Of a DNA stretch of 15,944 bases, positions 6,459 to 14,031 are shown piece after piece (position 1 is the stretch's first letter; every line of letters begins with the position of its first letter). The notes below the pieces were generated by a model. It saw only the letters and a list, made by a program, of their open reading frames with translations, was not told where the DNA came from and did no database searches. Where the stretch lies: NCBI GenBank assembly GCA_023426345.1, contig JAFAAX010000048.1, forward strand, positions 1 to 15,944, in the 5' to 3' direction. The position numbers and the translations under genes were made by a program. The stretch is from Actinomycetes bacterium (GTDB lineage: Bacteria > Actinomycetota > Actinomycetes > Actinomycetales > Actinomycetaceae).

Positions 6459-7373
6459 ATGACCACTGCACAGTCCACCGCCCCCCGTCGGCGCCGCCTC
6501 ACGCCGGCTCGGATGAGAGGACGCGCGGCGCCGTACCTGTTCGTCGCCCCGTTCGTCCTGATCTTCCTCGCCTTCAGCATCTATCCCCTGATCTTCACGG
6601 GACAGTTGAGCTTCACGAACTGGCGGGGGGCGGGGACTGCCCAGTGGATCGGGTGGGGCAACTACATCTACCTGCTCCGCAACCCGGACTTCTGGCATTC
6701 CCTGGGGAACTCCGCGATCCTGTGGGTGCTCATCATCCCCGTCCAGATGCTCCTGGCCCTGATCGTCGCCGTCCTGCTCAACGACGCCACTCTCAGACTG
6801 CGCGGGATGTACCGCGTTGCCTTCATGGTCCCCTACGTCATGCCGCTGGTCGCCATCGCCCAGATCTGGGTGGTCCTGTTCGATGAGAAGTACGGTCCCG
6901 TCAACGCGCTGCTGTCACTGCTGGGCCTGCCCGACATCGGGTGGCTGACCACCAGCCAATGGTCGAAACCGACCCTGGCCCTGTTGTTCCTGTGGAAGAC
7001 CACCGGCTTCATCGTCATCATCCTGCTGTCCGGACTCCAGGCCATCGACGCATCGCTCTATGAGGCCGCCGAGGTCGACGGCGCCTCCGCGCCGCGCATG
7101 TTCGTCTCCCTCACCGTGCCCCTGCTGCGCCCCACGATCATGTTCGCCGTCGTCATCCAGACGATCGCGGTGTTCCAGATGTTCGCCGAGCCCTACAACG
7201 TCACCCAGGGCGGCCCCTACGGCTCCACGACGACGGCCGGGTACTACCTCTACAACCACATCACGCGCGGAGACCTGGGAACGGGAGCGGCGAATTCCTT
7301 CCTGCTCATCATCGTCGTCATGGCGATCTCCGTCCTGTTCGCCCGCGTGCTCACCCCGAAGGACCGCTCATGA
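6459..7373 (+). CDS. ABC sugar transporter permease, MalF type
   Basis: The protein has 304 residues. A short basic N-terminus precedes the first membrane helix (about 25-47, PYLFVAPFVLIFLAFSIYPL), and about six helices are visible. The cytoplasmic EAA loop is at 201-226, EAAEVDGASAPRMFVSLTVP, the contact point for the ATPase. The GGPYGSTTTAGYYLY stretch near 251-265 is typical of MalF-like permeases of family 1 carbohydrate importers. The gene lies 27 bp after the binding-protein gene and overlaps the next permease by 4 bp (ATGA), so the products should be made together and pair as a heterodimer. Only a weak ribosome site precedes ATG 6459. Confidence 0.93.
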   Translation: MTTAQSTAPRRRRLTPARMRGRAAPYLFVAPFVLIFLAFSIYPLIFTGQLSFTNWRGAGTAQWIGWGNYIYLLRNPDFWHSLGNSAILWVLIIPVQMLLALIVAVLLNDATLRLRGMYRVAFMVPYVMPLVAIAQIWVVLFDEKYGPVNALLSLLGLPDIGWLTTSQWSKPTLALLFLWKTTGFIVIILLSGLQAIDASLYEAAEVDGASAPRMFVSLTVPLLRPTIMFAVVIQTIAVFQMFAEPYNVTQGGPYGSTTTAGYYLYNHITRGDLGTGAANSFLLIIVVMAISVLFARVLTPKDRS

Positions 7374-8218
7374 TCCGCCAGAAACGCCACATCGGGTCCC
7401 AGGTCCTCCTGATGATCCTGCTGGTCATCTCGCTGGCACCCGTCCTGTGGGCCGTGTTCTCGGCCTTCAAGCCGGCCTCCGACATCATCGCCCGGCCCCT
7501 GTCCTTCGACCCCTCGACGTTCACGGCGTCGAACTTCGCGGCCATGTTCCGCGACGTCCCGATCTGGCACGGCTTCCGCAACACGGCGATCGTCTTGGTC
7601 ATCAAGGGCGGCATGACGATGTTCTTCGCGCCCCTGGCCGGCTTCGCCTTCGCGAAGTACGACTTCCACGGCAAGAACCTGATCTTCGGCGCCGTCATGG
7701 TCAGCCTGGTCCTGCCCACCATCGTCCTCATCGTCCCGCTGCTGCTGGAGATGAAGTCCCTGGGGTGGGTCAACACCTACCAGGCGCTGATCCTGCCGGG
7801 CTCGATCGACGCGTTCGCGATCTTCTGGATGCGCCAGGTCATCGCCGCGGTGCCCGACGAGCTCCTGGACGCCGCCCGCATCGACGGCTGCGGCGAGTTC
7901 GCGATCTTCCTCCGCGTCATCCTGCCCGTCATCAAGCCAGGCCTGGCGGGACTGGCGGTTCTCACCATCATGAACGTCTACAACGACTTCGTCTGGCCCG
8001 TCATCATCGCGAGCTCCGACAAGATGGCCACCCTGCAGGTCGTCCTGTCCACCCTCTCCCAGAACATCTCCGGCAACCGCATCGGAGCCGACTACGCCAC
8101 CGTCACCGGCGAGCTCCTCGCCGCCACGTCGGTGGCACTGATCCCCCTGCTCCTGCTGTTCATGGCCTTCCAGCGCCAGTTCATCAGCGGGATCCTCGCA
8201 GGGAGCGTGAAAGGATGA
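7370..8218 (+). CDS. ABC sugar transporter permease, MalG type
   Basis: The protein has 282 residues. An N-terminal helix at 10-31 is followed by the conserved FKPASDI segment just after it. The EAA-like loop is at 165-186, LLDAARIDGCGEFAIFLRVI, ending in P186, as in MalG/LacG partners. The ending FQRQFISGILAGSVKG is the classic C-terminus of this subfamily (FQRxFxxGxxxGAVKG). The start overlaps the previous stop by ATGA and the stop overlaps the next start likewise, so translational coupling runs through three genes. With the MalF-type protein it forms the membrane channel. No ATP-binding subunit gene follows in this window. Confidence 0.94.
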   Translation: MIRQKRHIGSQVLLMILLVISLAPVLWAVFSAFKPASDIIARPLSFDPSTFTASNFAAMFRDVPIWHGFRNTAIVLVIKGGMTMFFAPLAGFAFAKYDFHGKNLIFGAVMVSLVLPTIVLIVPLLLEMKSLGWVNTYQALILPGSIDAFAIFWMRQVIAAVPDELLDAARIDGCGEFAIFLRVILPVIKPGLAGLAVLTIMNVYNDFVWPVIIASSDKMATLQVVLSTLSQNISGNRIGADYATVTGELLAATSVALIPLLLLFMAFQRQFISGILAGSVKG

Positions 8219-10413
8219 GCATGCACTCCCGCCCCCAGACCTCCCGGTCCGACCGCCCCGCCCCGTCGGGCGCGGCCCCGTCCGCACGGGTCGCGTCCGG
8301 CTCGTCCGCCGCGGCGGTCCCGTCCGGACCCGTGGGGGTCCCCCGCCCCGAGTACCCCCGCCCGGACCTGGACCGCTCGCGGCGCCCGGACCGCTGGCTC
8401 AGCCTCAACGGGACATGGGACTTCGAGGGCGCCGACGCCCCGGCCCGGATCACGGTCCCCTTCGCCTGGGAGACCGAGGCGTCCGGGGTGGCCCGCCCCT
8501 GGCTGGACCACGGGATCTACCGCCGCCGGACCCGGGTGCCGGCCGAGTGGGCGGCCTCGTCGATCATCCTGTGCTTCGGAGCGGTCCATCACCACGCGAT
8601 CGTGCGGGTGGACGGGCGGATGGTCGGCGAGCACACGGGCGGGCACGAGTCCTTCGAGGTCGACCTCACCGGCCTGATTGCCCCCGGCCAGGAGGTCCAG
8701 CTCAGCGTCGAGGTCGATGCCCCCGCCGACAAGCGCGCCATTCCCCACGGCAAGCAGCGCTCGATCCCGCGCGACGACTTCGACGGCGTCCAGTTCACGC
8801 CGACCTCGGGGATTTGGCAGTCCGTATGGCTGGAGGCGCGCGGGACCGCCTACATCCGCGAGCTGTCGCTGCGCGGGGACAGCCTGACCGGGTGGGACGT
8901 GGCGGGGCGGGTCGCGGGCAGACCCGCTCCCGGGGCGTCCGTCCGGTTGGAGGTCGCGGGGTCGGGGGAGTCCGTCCTCCTCCCCATTGACGAGGGCGGC
9001 CGCGTGCGCGGCAGGCTGGAACCGGCGAACCCCCACCTGTGGTCGCCGGAGGACCCGTACCTGTACAGCATCGACGTGACGGTGGGGCAGGGCGCCGCCG
9101 CCGACCAGGTGTCGGCCACCGCCGGGCTGCGCCGCGTCGAGGTGCGCGGCGAGGAGTTCCTGCTCAACGGATCCAGGCGCGACCTCCGCGGCGTGCTGGA
9201 CCAGGGCTATTGGCCGGGCTCCGGCCTGACGGCGCCGACCGCCGCCGACCTGGTGGACGACCTGCGTCTGGCCCGCGACCTGGGCTACACGCTGGTCCGC
9301 AAGCACCTCAAGTTCGAGGAGCCGCTGTGGCTGCACGAGGCCGACCGTCTGGGGATGCTCGTGTGGGAGGAGCCGCCGTGCCCGAGCCGGTTCTCCGCGG
9401 CGGCGGCCGAGGGCTTCGAGGCGCAGCTGCCGGGGATGGTCGCCCGCGACGGCAACCATCCGAGCATCGTGATCTGGGGCCTGTACAACGAGGAGTGGGG
9501 GCTGGACTGGGACATCCCGGGCAGCGCGGAGCGGGCGGCGGCGGCCGCGCGGGCGTACGACCTGCTGCGCGGCCTGGACGGCACGCGGCCGATCGTCGAG
9601 AACTCCGGATGGGCCCACGTGCGCACGGACCTGGTGGACTGGCACTACTACGAGCCTCATCTGGGCCGCTGGGCCGCGGCGCTCGCGGACTTCGCCGCCG
9701 GGACGCGGGACACCTTCCCGGTCCGGCTGGGCCCGGAGCTGCTGGTCGAGAAGTCGTTCTACGGGTCGGCGGACTTCCCGCGGACCGGCGTGCCGATCCT
9801 CAACAGCGAGTACGGCGAGGGCGCGACCAGCCTGGAGCGGGCCTGGCACCTCAGGTGGCAGACCCAGGAACTGCGCCGCCATGACCGTTTCGCCGGGTAC
9901 GTCTACACCGAACTCACGGACGTCGAGCACGAGTGCGCCGGGCTGGTGGACGCCTGGCGCCACCCCAAGGACTGGGGCGGCCTGCGCCCGCGCGACGTCA
10001 ACGCGGACACCGTGTTGATCGTCGACCTGGTGCCGCTGGAGGCGGGAGCCGACATCGAGCCGCCCGCGGAGGACCGGGTGGTGGATGTGCGCGTGTCCCA
10101 CCACGGCGCCTCGCCCGTCGAGGGACGGGTCCGCGCCGCGTGGACGCCGGCCGGCACCCCGATGGGGGCGATGGAGGCGCACGTCGGCCGGACCGGGGCC
10201 GGCGACACAGCCGGTGACGTGCCAGCCGACGCGGCCGGCGCCGTGTCCGGCGCCGAGGTGGAGGCGGCGCCGTTCCGGGTGAGCGATCCGGTGGGCGTGG
10301 CCGTCCCCGCCCATCCGGGGGCCGGGCGGTTGATGATCTGGTTGGAGGACGCGGACGGCGCGGTGCTGGCCCGGACCTTCCTGGATGCCGCGGAGGTGGA
10401 GCGCGGGCGCTGA
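8215..10413 (+). CDS. Glycoside hydrolase family 2 enzyme (beta-galactosidase/beta-glucuronidase-like)
   Basis: The protein has 732 residues. It has a Ser/Ala/Pro-rich tail (1-42) without a signal peptide, then the GH2 sugar-binding domain opening at 58-70 (RPDRWLSLNGTWDF). An Ig-like domain follows, with GIWQSVWLE at 199-207. The TIM barrel contains VRKHLKFEEPLWLHEADRLG (361-380). Acid/base Glu426 is in WGLYNEEWG and nucleophile Glu532 is in LNSEYGEG, the two GH2 catalytic glutamates. The YTELTDVEHECAGL segment (564-577) is also family-typical. The enzyme should be cytoplasmic and cut the glycoside imported by the preceding transporter; the linkage is not readable. The start ATG 8215 overlaps the permease stop. 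ATG 8221, with AAAGGA 5 nt upstream, is an equally good choice. An Ala/Gly/Asp low-complexity insert lies at about 655-684. Confidence 0.9.
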   Translation: MSMHSRPQTSRSDRPAPSGAAPSARVASGSSAAAVPSGPVGVPRPEYPRPDLDRSRRPDRWLSLNGTWDFEGADAPARITVPFAWETEASGVARPWLDHGIYRRRTRVPAEWAASSIILCFGAVHHHAIVRVDGRMVGEHTGGHESFEVDLTGLIAPGQEVQLSVEVDAPADKRAIPHGKQRSIPRDDFDGVQFTPTSGIWQSVWLEARGTAYIRELSLRGDSLTGWDVAGRVAGRPAPGASVRLEVAGSGESVLLPIDEGGRVRGRLEPANPHLWSPEDPYLYSIDVTVGQGAAADQVSATAGLRRVEVRGEEFLLNGSRRDLRGVLDQGYWPGSGLTAPTAADLVDDLRLARDLGYTLVRKHLKFEEPLWLHEADRLGMLVWEEPPCPSRFSAAAAEGFEAQLPGMVARDGNHPSIVIWGLYNEEWGLDWDIPGSAERAAAAARAYDLLRGLDGTRPIVENSGWAHVRTDLVDWHYYEPHLGRWAAALADFAAGTRDTFPVRLGPELLVEKSFYGSADFPRTGVPILNSEYGEGATSLERAWHLRWQTQELRRHDRFAGYVYTELTDVEHECAGLVDAWRHPKDWGGLRPRDVNADTVLIVDLVPLEAGADIEPPAEDRVVDVRVSHHGASPVEGRVRAAWTPAGTPMGAMEAHVGRTGAGDTAGDVPADAAGAVSGAEVEAAPFRVSDPVGVAVPAHPGAGRLMIWLEDADGAVLARTFLDAAEVERGR

Positions 10414-10428
10414 GGGCGGCGCCCCTCA
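10411..10428. terminator. Hairpin joining two convergent stop codons
   Basis: TGAGGG (10411-10416) pairs with CCCTCA (10423-10428) across a 6-nt loop. The outer three bases of each arm are the stop codons of the GH2 gene and of the convergent MFS gene. It may serve as a compact bidirectional terminator, but there is no T-tract on either side. Confidence 0.35.
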
Positions 10429-11952
10429 CCCCTCCCCGGACAGCGTCCGCGGGACCGACGGGACGAGCTTCCACGCCACCAGCGCCGCCATGGCGGTGCA
10501 GACGGCAGCCGCCAGGGCGGCGACCTGCATTCCGGTGTTGAAGGCGGCCCGGGCGGCCTCGGCGGTGGCGGAGGCCGGGTCGACGACGCTGAGGGCGCGC
10601 GCCAGCGAGTCCTCGACGGCGGTGAGCGTCGTCCCCGCCAGATGCTCAGGCAGGACCAGCGCGCGCCGATAGACGCCGTTGACCAGGGAGCCCAGGACGG
10701 CCACGCCCAACGCGGAGCCGAGCTCGACGGAGGTCTCCGAGATGGCCGAGGCGGCGCCCGCCTTCTGCGGAGGCACGGCGGAGACGACGGCGTCGGTGGT
10801 GACGGTGCCCGCGATGCCGTTGCCCAGTCCGACGGGGATGAGCGCCAGGGCCAGCCAGAGGAAATGGGGCATGCCCTCGGCGAAGGACACGGCGACCAGC
10901 CCGATCGCGACCAGTCCCAATCCGACGGCGATGGAGCGTCCGTCGCCCAGTCGGGAGAGCAGCCACCCGACCACGAGGACCGCCAGGATCGAGGACACCG
11001 TGGTCGGCAGCTCGGCCAACCCGGCCGTGAGCGGCGTGAAGCCGCGCGCCAGCTGGAGGTACTGGGAGTAGAAGTACAGCAGTCCGGACAGGGCGAACAT
11101 CGCGATGAAGTTCGCCAGGACGGTCGCGGAGAACGCCGGGTTGCGGAACAGGCGGATGTCGATCATCGGGACCGGCATGCGCCTCTGGCGGCGCACGAAC
11201 AGCCAACCGGCGAGGAGGCCCGCGGCCAGCGCGCTGAGACCCGCGCCGTCCGGTCCCGCCTGGACGGTGTGCTTGATCGCGTAGACGAGGGGCAGGATCG
11301 CCGCCATCGAGAGCAGGGAGGACGCCACGTCGAAGGGGCCGGGATCGGGATCCCTGGACTCGGGGAGAATGAACAGGCCGGCGACCAGCAGGATCATCAT
11401 GACGGGGACATTGACCAGGAACACCGAGCCCCACCAGAAATGCTCGAGGAGGAATCCGGCCAGCAGGGGCCCCAGTGCCGATCCGGCGCCCCATGCCGCG
11501 GACCAGATCGCGATGGCGCGCGTGCGCTCGCCGGCGTCGAGGAACGTGTTGCGGATGATCGACAGGGTGGAAGGCATGAGCGTCGCCCCCGCGATGCCCA
11601 TGAGCAGCCGCGCGAGGATCAGCACCTGGGCGGTCGTGGCCAGCGCGGCGGCCACGGACGCCAGCCCGAACACGGCCGAGCCGATGAGCAGCAGCCGTTT
11701 GCGTCCGATGCGGTCCCCCAGGGATCCCATGAAGACCAGGAAGCCGGACACTCCGATGGAGTAGATGTCCCCGATCCACAGGATCTCCGTCCCGGTGGCG
11801 TCCAGGGAGGCCGTCAGTGAGGGGACGGCGACGACCAGGACGGTCGTGTCGATGGCCAGCAGGAGGACGGGCAGGATCAGGACTGCGAGCGTCCACCACC
11901 GGTTCGGCGCCGCCCCGCGGCGGGAGCGCGTCGGCATGTCTGTCAGAGCCAT
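10426..11952 (-). CDS. MFS multidrug efflux transporter, DHA2 (EmrB/QacA-like, 14 TM)
   Basis: The protein has 508 residues, close to QacA-type pumps with 14 membrane helices. Motif D1, LLAIDTTVLVVAVPSL, is at 31-46, with an acidic residue in helix 1. Motif A, GSLGDRIGRKRLLL, is at 76-89 and motif B, LARLLMGIAGATLMPS, at about 113-128. Motif C, WGAGSALGPLLAGFLLEHFW, is at 154-173. Such proteins expel cationic dyes, biocides or antibiotics by proton antiport. It is divergent from a TetR-type gene, the usual regulator pairing. ATG 11952 was chosen because TATAGT (11965-11960) ends exactly 7 nt upstream, giving a probable leaderless transcript. An in-frame ATG at 11937 is an alternative, and the open frame further upstream is not needed. 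The drug specificity is unknown. Confidence 0.92.
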   Translation of the reverse strand: MALTDMPTRSRRGAAPNRWWTLAVLILPVLLLAIDTTVLVVAVPSLTASLDATGTEILWIGDIYSIGVSGFLVFMGSLGDRIGRKRLLLIGSAVFGLASVAAALATTAQVLILARLLMGIAGATLMPSTLSIIRNTFLDAGERTRAIAIWSAAWGAGSALGPLLAGFLLEHFWWGSVFLVNVPVMMILLVAGLFILPESRDPDPGPFDVASSLLSMAAILPLVYAIKHTVQAGPDGAGLSALAAGLLAGWLFVRRQRRMPVPMIDIRLFRNPAFSATVLANFIAMFALSGLLYFYSQYLQLARGFTPLTAGLAELPTTVSSILAVLVVGWLLSRLGDGRSIAVGLGLVAIGLVAVSFAEGMPHFLWLALALIPVGLGNGIAGTVTTDAVVSAVPPQKAGAASAISETSVELGSALGVAVLGSLVNGVYRRALVLPEHLAGTTLTAVEDSLARALSVVDPASATAEAARAAFNTGMQVAALAAAVCTAMAALVAWKLVPSVPRTLSGEG

Positions 11953-11959
11953 GGCTAAA

Positions 11960-11965
11960 ACTATA
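11960..11965 (-). promoter_or_regulatory. -10 element of the MFS gene
   Basis: On the minus strand TATAGT is followed by TTTAGCC and then ATG 11952, so the transcript should start at about the first base of the start codon. No good -35 is visible at the usual distance. Confidence 0.5.
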
Positions 11966-11977
11966 CCAGCCAGACGG

Positions 11978-11983
11978 TATAGT
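11978..11983 (+). promoter_or_regulatory. -10 element toward tetR
   Basis: TATAGT within the right operator arm would start transcription near 11990. That gives tetR a leader of nearly 200 nt, or a 53-codon upstream frame beginning at ATG 11986. No convincing -35 is seen, so this is weaker than the opposite promoter. Confidence 0.35.
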
Positions 11984-11985
11984 TC

Positions 11986-12147
11986 ATGGTGACGTTCGGC
12001 AGGAGGGCACTGACGAGGGCGGCCCGCGTGGCCGGGCGACTCGACCAGGCGATGTCCGCGTGCCTGCGGGCGGGCAGGTACCTTGGGGGCGGTGGCGGTG
12101 GACCCGAGCCCGCGGAGCGTGGAGCGCGGACCGGCCCCGCGGCGTGA
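11986..12147 (+). other. Possible 53-codon leader ORF before tetR
   Basis: An open frame begins at ATG 11986, three bases after the TATAGT hexamer, and stops at TGA 12145-12147. It starts MVTFGRRALTRAARVAGRLD and ends in a Gly-rich, Arg-rich tail. I recognise no family. Its start is too close to the -10 for a normal leaderless start. It may be chance coding in GC-rich DNA. Confidence 0.15.
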
Positions 12148-12173
12148 CGCGGCGATGAACGCCGGGCAGCGAT

Positions 12174-12178
12174 GGAGG
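12174..12178 (+). promoter_or_regulatory. Ribosome binding site fixing the tetR start
   Basis: GGAGG lies 8 nt before ATG 12187. The in-frame ATG at 12172 overlaps this site and has no Shine-Dalgarno of its own, so 12187 is preferred. Confidence 0.65.
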
Positions 12179-12186
12179 GGATCTGC

Positions 12187-12762
12187 ATGGGACGGACGGC
12201 CGGACGTGACGCGGAGGCCACGCGCCGCCTGATCCTGGACGCGGCGGCGGAGGCCATCCTCCAAGACGGCCCGACGGCCACGATCGAGCAGATCGCCGCG
12301 CGCGCAGGCGTCTCCAAAGGCGGCCTGCTTTACCACTTCGCCAGCAAGAACGACCTGGTCGAGGCCCTCACCCGGTCCCTCGTCCTCGACTTCCGCGAGC
12401 AGGTCCAGGCGGCGGTGGACCCCGACGACGACGCCCCCGGCAAGCTCCTACGCGCCTACGTCCGCGTCGAGGTGGATCCGAACGTCGACGCCACGATGGC
12501 CCAGGACCGTCACATGCTGGAGACCCTCCTCGTCACCATCCCGGTGGTGCGCCGGATCTGGCAGGAGGACGACGCCTGGTGGGAGGCGGCGCTGCTGGCC
12601 GACGGCGTCGACGTCGGCCTGCGCGACCTCGTCCAGGCCGCGGCGGACGGCGCCTGGGCCGCCCGCGGATGGGGGGACAGCGGCCCGGCCGACCGGGTGA
12701 CGGCGCTGAGGGACCGCCTGTTGGCGATGACCAGGCCCCGGCCCTCCGCTCTGCGCGGTTGA
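12187..12762 (+). CDS. TetR-family transcriptional repressor
   Basis: The protein has 191 residues. The N-terminal DNA-binding domain has the TetR layout: ATRRLILDAAAEAILQDG (11-28), then the helix-turn-helix TIEQIAARAGVSKGGLLYHF (32-51), followed by ASKNDLVEALTRS. The C-terminal ligand domain is short and unrelated to known sensors I can name; it contains DRHMLETLLVTIPVVRRIW, then a Trp-rich segment (DDAWWEAALLADG). Divergent placement next to an MFS pump, with a 9-bp-armed palindrome between them, points to ligand-relieved repression of the pump and of itself. It could conceivably also act on the two convergent hydrolase genes, but no second copy of the palindrome was noticed there. Confidence 0.9.
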   Translation: MGRTAGRDAEATRRLILDAAAEAILQDGPTATIEQIAARAGVSKGGLLYHFASKNDLVEALTRSLVLDFREQVQAAVDPDDDAPGKLLRAYVRVEVDPNVDATMAQDRHMLETLLVTIPVVRRIWQEDDAWWEAALLADGVDVGLRDLVQAAADGAWAARGWGDSGPADRVTALRDRLLAMTRPRPSALRG

Positions 12763-12795
12763 TCGGTCCGGCGCCCGACGGTCCTGACCCGGCGT

Positions 12796-14031
12796 TCAGA
12801 CGCTGTAGGCCTCGCGCAGCTCCTCGACCGCGGCGTCCTGCCAGTCGCGCGAGGATGCGACGGTGGCTAGCAGCCCCTGGGTCCCGTGGAGCTGGCCGAG
12901 CCCGCGGCGCAGACGGGTCGCCACCCCGGCCTGCTCGAGGTGATGGGCGTAGGCCTCGCCCCCATCGCGCAGGGGGTCGAGTTCAGCGGTCATCACCATC
13001 GCCCGCGGCAGGGCACGCAGGGCATCCAGCGGCAACGACTCGGGATCGAACAGGGGATCCGCCGCGGCTCCCGCCAGCGCGGCGGCCACCGCGGACAGCG
13101 CAGCGGCTCCGCGCTCCGCCTGCGGGCCGGCAGAACCGACAGCTCCCAGGGGCGCCAAGCCCGCCAGCGCCGACGGATCCATTCCGAGGTACGCCATCGC
13201 GACCAGGGCGGCGCCCTGCTGCTCCTCGGGCCCGGCGAACTCCCGGGTCGACGGCCAGTCCAGACGGAACGACAGGGCAGGGATCTCGAGCAACTGATGG
13301 ACCAGGGGAGGCCGCTCGGCCTGTGAGCGCTCCCGCTCGACTGACCCGACCGTCGACTGCCCCGGTGCGCCAGCCCCGGCGCGCCACCGCACCGCAGCCA
13401 CCGCCGCGACGTGCCCGCCGGCCGAGGCGCCTCCGACGCCCACCCGCGAGGGGTCGGCGCCCCACTCGGGCGCCGTGTCCTGCGAGGTCAGCAGGTCCAG
13501 GAACGCCAGAGTGTCCTCGACGGCCGCGGGATAGGGATGCTCGGGCGCCAGCCGGTAGTCCAGGGCGTAGATCTGGACGCCCGCGCGCGCGGCGCGGTCG
13601 GAGAGGAACACGTCGTGGATCCGTTCGCGGGCCGTTCCCGACACGAATCCGCCCCCGTGCAGATAGACCTGGGTCGGCAGTCGCTCATCCGCCGCGGCCT
13701 CGGCCGTCCCCGCAGTGTGCGCCGACCTGGCGGTCCCGGCCGTCCTGGCGGTGTGCGCCGACCCAGCCGCGCCGGACATCCCCACCCGGCCGGGGCGGCG
13801 CGGCCGCACCCTCTTGGCGTACAGCCCCCCCGACACGGGAACCTCGACGTCCTCGATGACGGCTTCCGGATTCACCGGCCCCGCCAGCTCCTCCGCCAGC
13901 CGGTCGCTCAGCCGTCGCTCGCGGTCGCGACGCGCCGGCCAGCCTTCCGCCTGCGGCAGCTCTGCCGAGATCTCGGCATTGCGGGCCATCCACTGCCGGA
14001 TCCCCGGCTCCAGTCGGTCACGGTCGATCAT
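12796..14031 (-). CDS. Alpha/beta hydrolase, HSL-type carboxylesterase
   Basis: The protein has 411 residues from ATG 14031. The oxyanion-hole motif HGGG is at 125-128, followed by DYRLAPEHPYPAAVED (158-173), the hallmark of the hormone-sensitive-lipase (bHSL) group. The nucleophile Ser203 lies in GGASAGG (200-206). The likely acid is Asp352 in TAELDPLRD and the base His382 in LHGTQG, so the triad is complete. The substrates are probably short-chain esters. Residues 81-116 are an Ala/Thr/Gly/His low-complexity insert before the HGGG strand, and another Ala-rich stretch lies near 300-325; together they make the protein longer than the usual 300-350. GGAGG 8 nt upstream supports ATG 14031 over GTG 14046. 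The start lies inside the end of the upstream CocE-like gene (14-bp overlap), so the two are probably coupled. Confidence 0.9.
   Translation of the reverse strand: MIDRDRLEPGIRQWMARNAEISAELPQAEGWPARRDRERRLSDRLAEELAGPVNPEAVIEDVEVPVSGGLYAKRVRPRRPGRVGMSGAAGSAHTARTAGTARSAHTAGTAEAAADERLPTQVYLHGGGFVSGTARERIHDVFLSDRAARAGVQIYALDYRLAPEHPYPAAVEDTLAFLDLLTSQDTAPEWGADPSRVGVGGASAGGHVAAVAAVRWRAGAGAPGQSTVGSVERERSQAERPPLVHQLLEIPALSFRLDWPSTREFAGPEEQQGAALVAMAYLGMDPSALAGLAPLGAVGSAGPQAERGAAALSAVAAALAGAAADPLFDPESLPLDALRALPRAMVMTAELDPLRDGGEAYAHHLEQAGVATRLRRGLGQLHGTQGLLATVASSRDWQDAAVEELREAYSV

Larger units (their letters stand above)
11959..11984. promoter_or_regulatory. TetR-type operator in the MFS/tetR promoter region
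   Basis: AACTATACC (11959-11967) and GGTATAGTT (11976-11984) are perfect 9-bp arms separated by 8 bp. Each arm contains a -10-like TATAGT reading outward, one for the MFS gene and one for the tetR side. A dimeric repressor bound here would block both promoters. Confidence 0.75.

Noticed and set aside
3894..6698. Very long minus-strand frame across lacI, the binding-protein gene and the first permease
   Set aside because: It is a shadow in GC-rich DNA. It covers well-recognised genes in other frames and translates to Arg/Gly/Pro-rich sequence without domains.
7060..8214. Upstream in-frame extension of the GH2 gene through the permease genes
   Set aside because: This part overlaps two clear permease genes and reads as Arg/Pro/Ser-rich sequence. 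The GH2 start is at 8215 or 8221, with an ATGA overlap and a ribosome site.
8092..10314. Long minus-strand frame opposite the GH2 gene
   Set aside because: The plus strand encodes a GH2 protein with both catalytic glutamates; the antisense translation shows no family motif.
11953..12336. N-terminal extension of the MFS gene
   Set aside because: The extension lacks any motif, crosses the palindromic operator and overlaps tetR. The promoter hexamer places the start at 11952.
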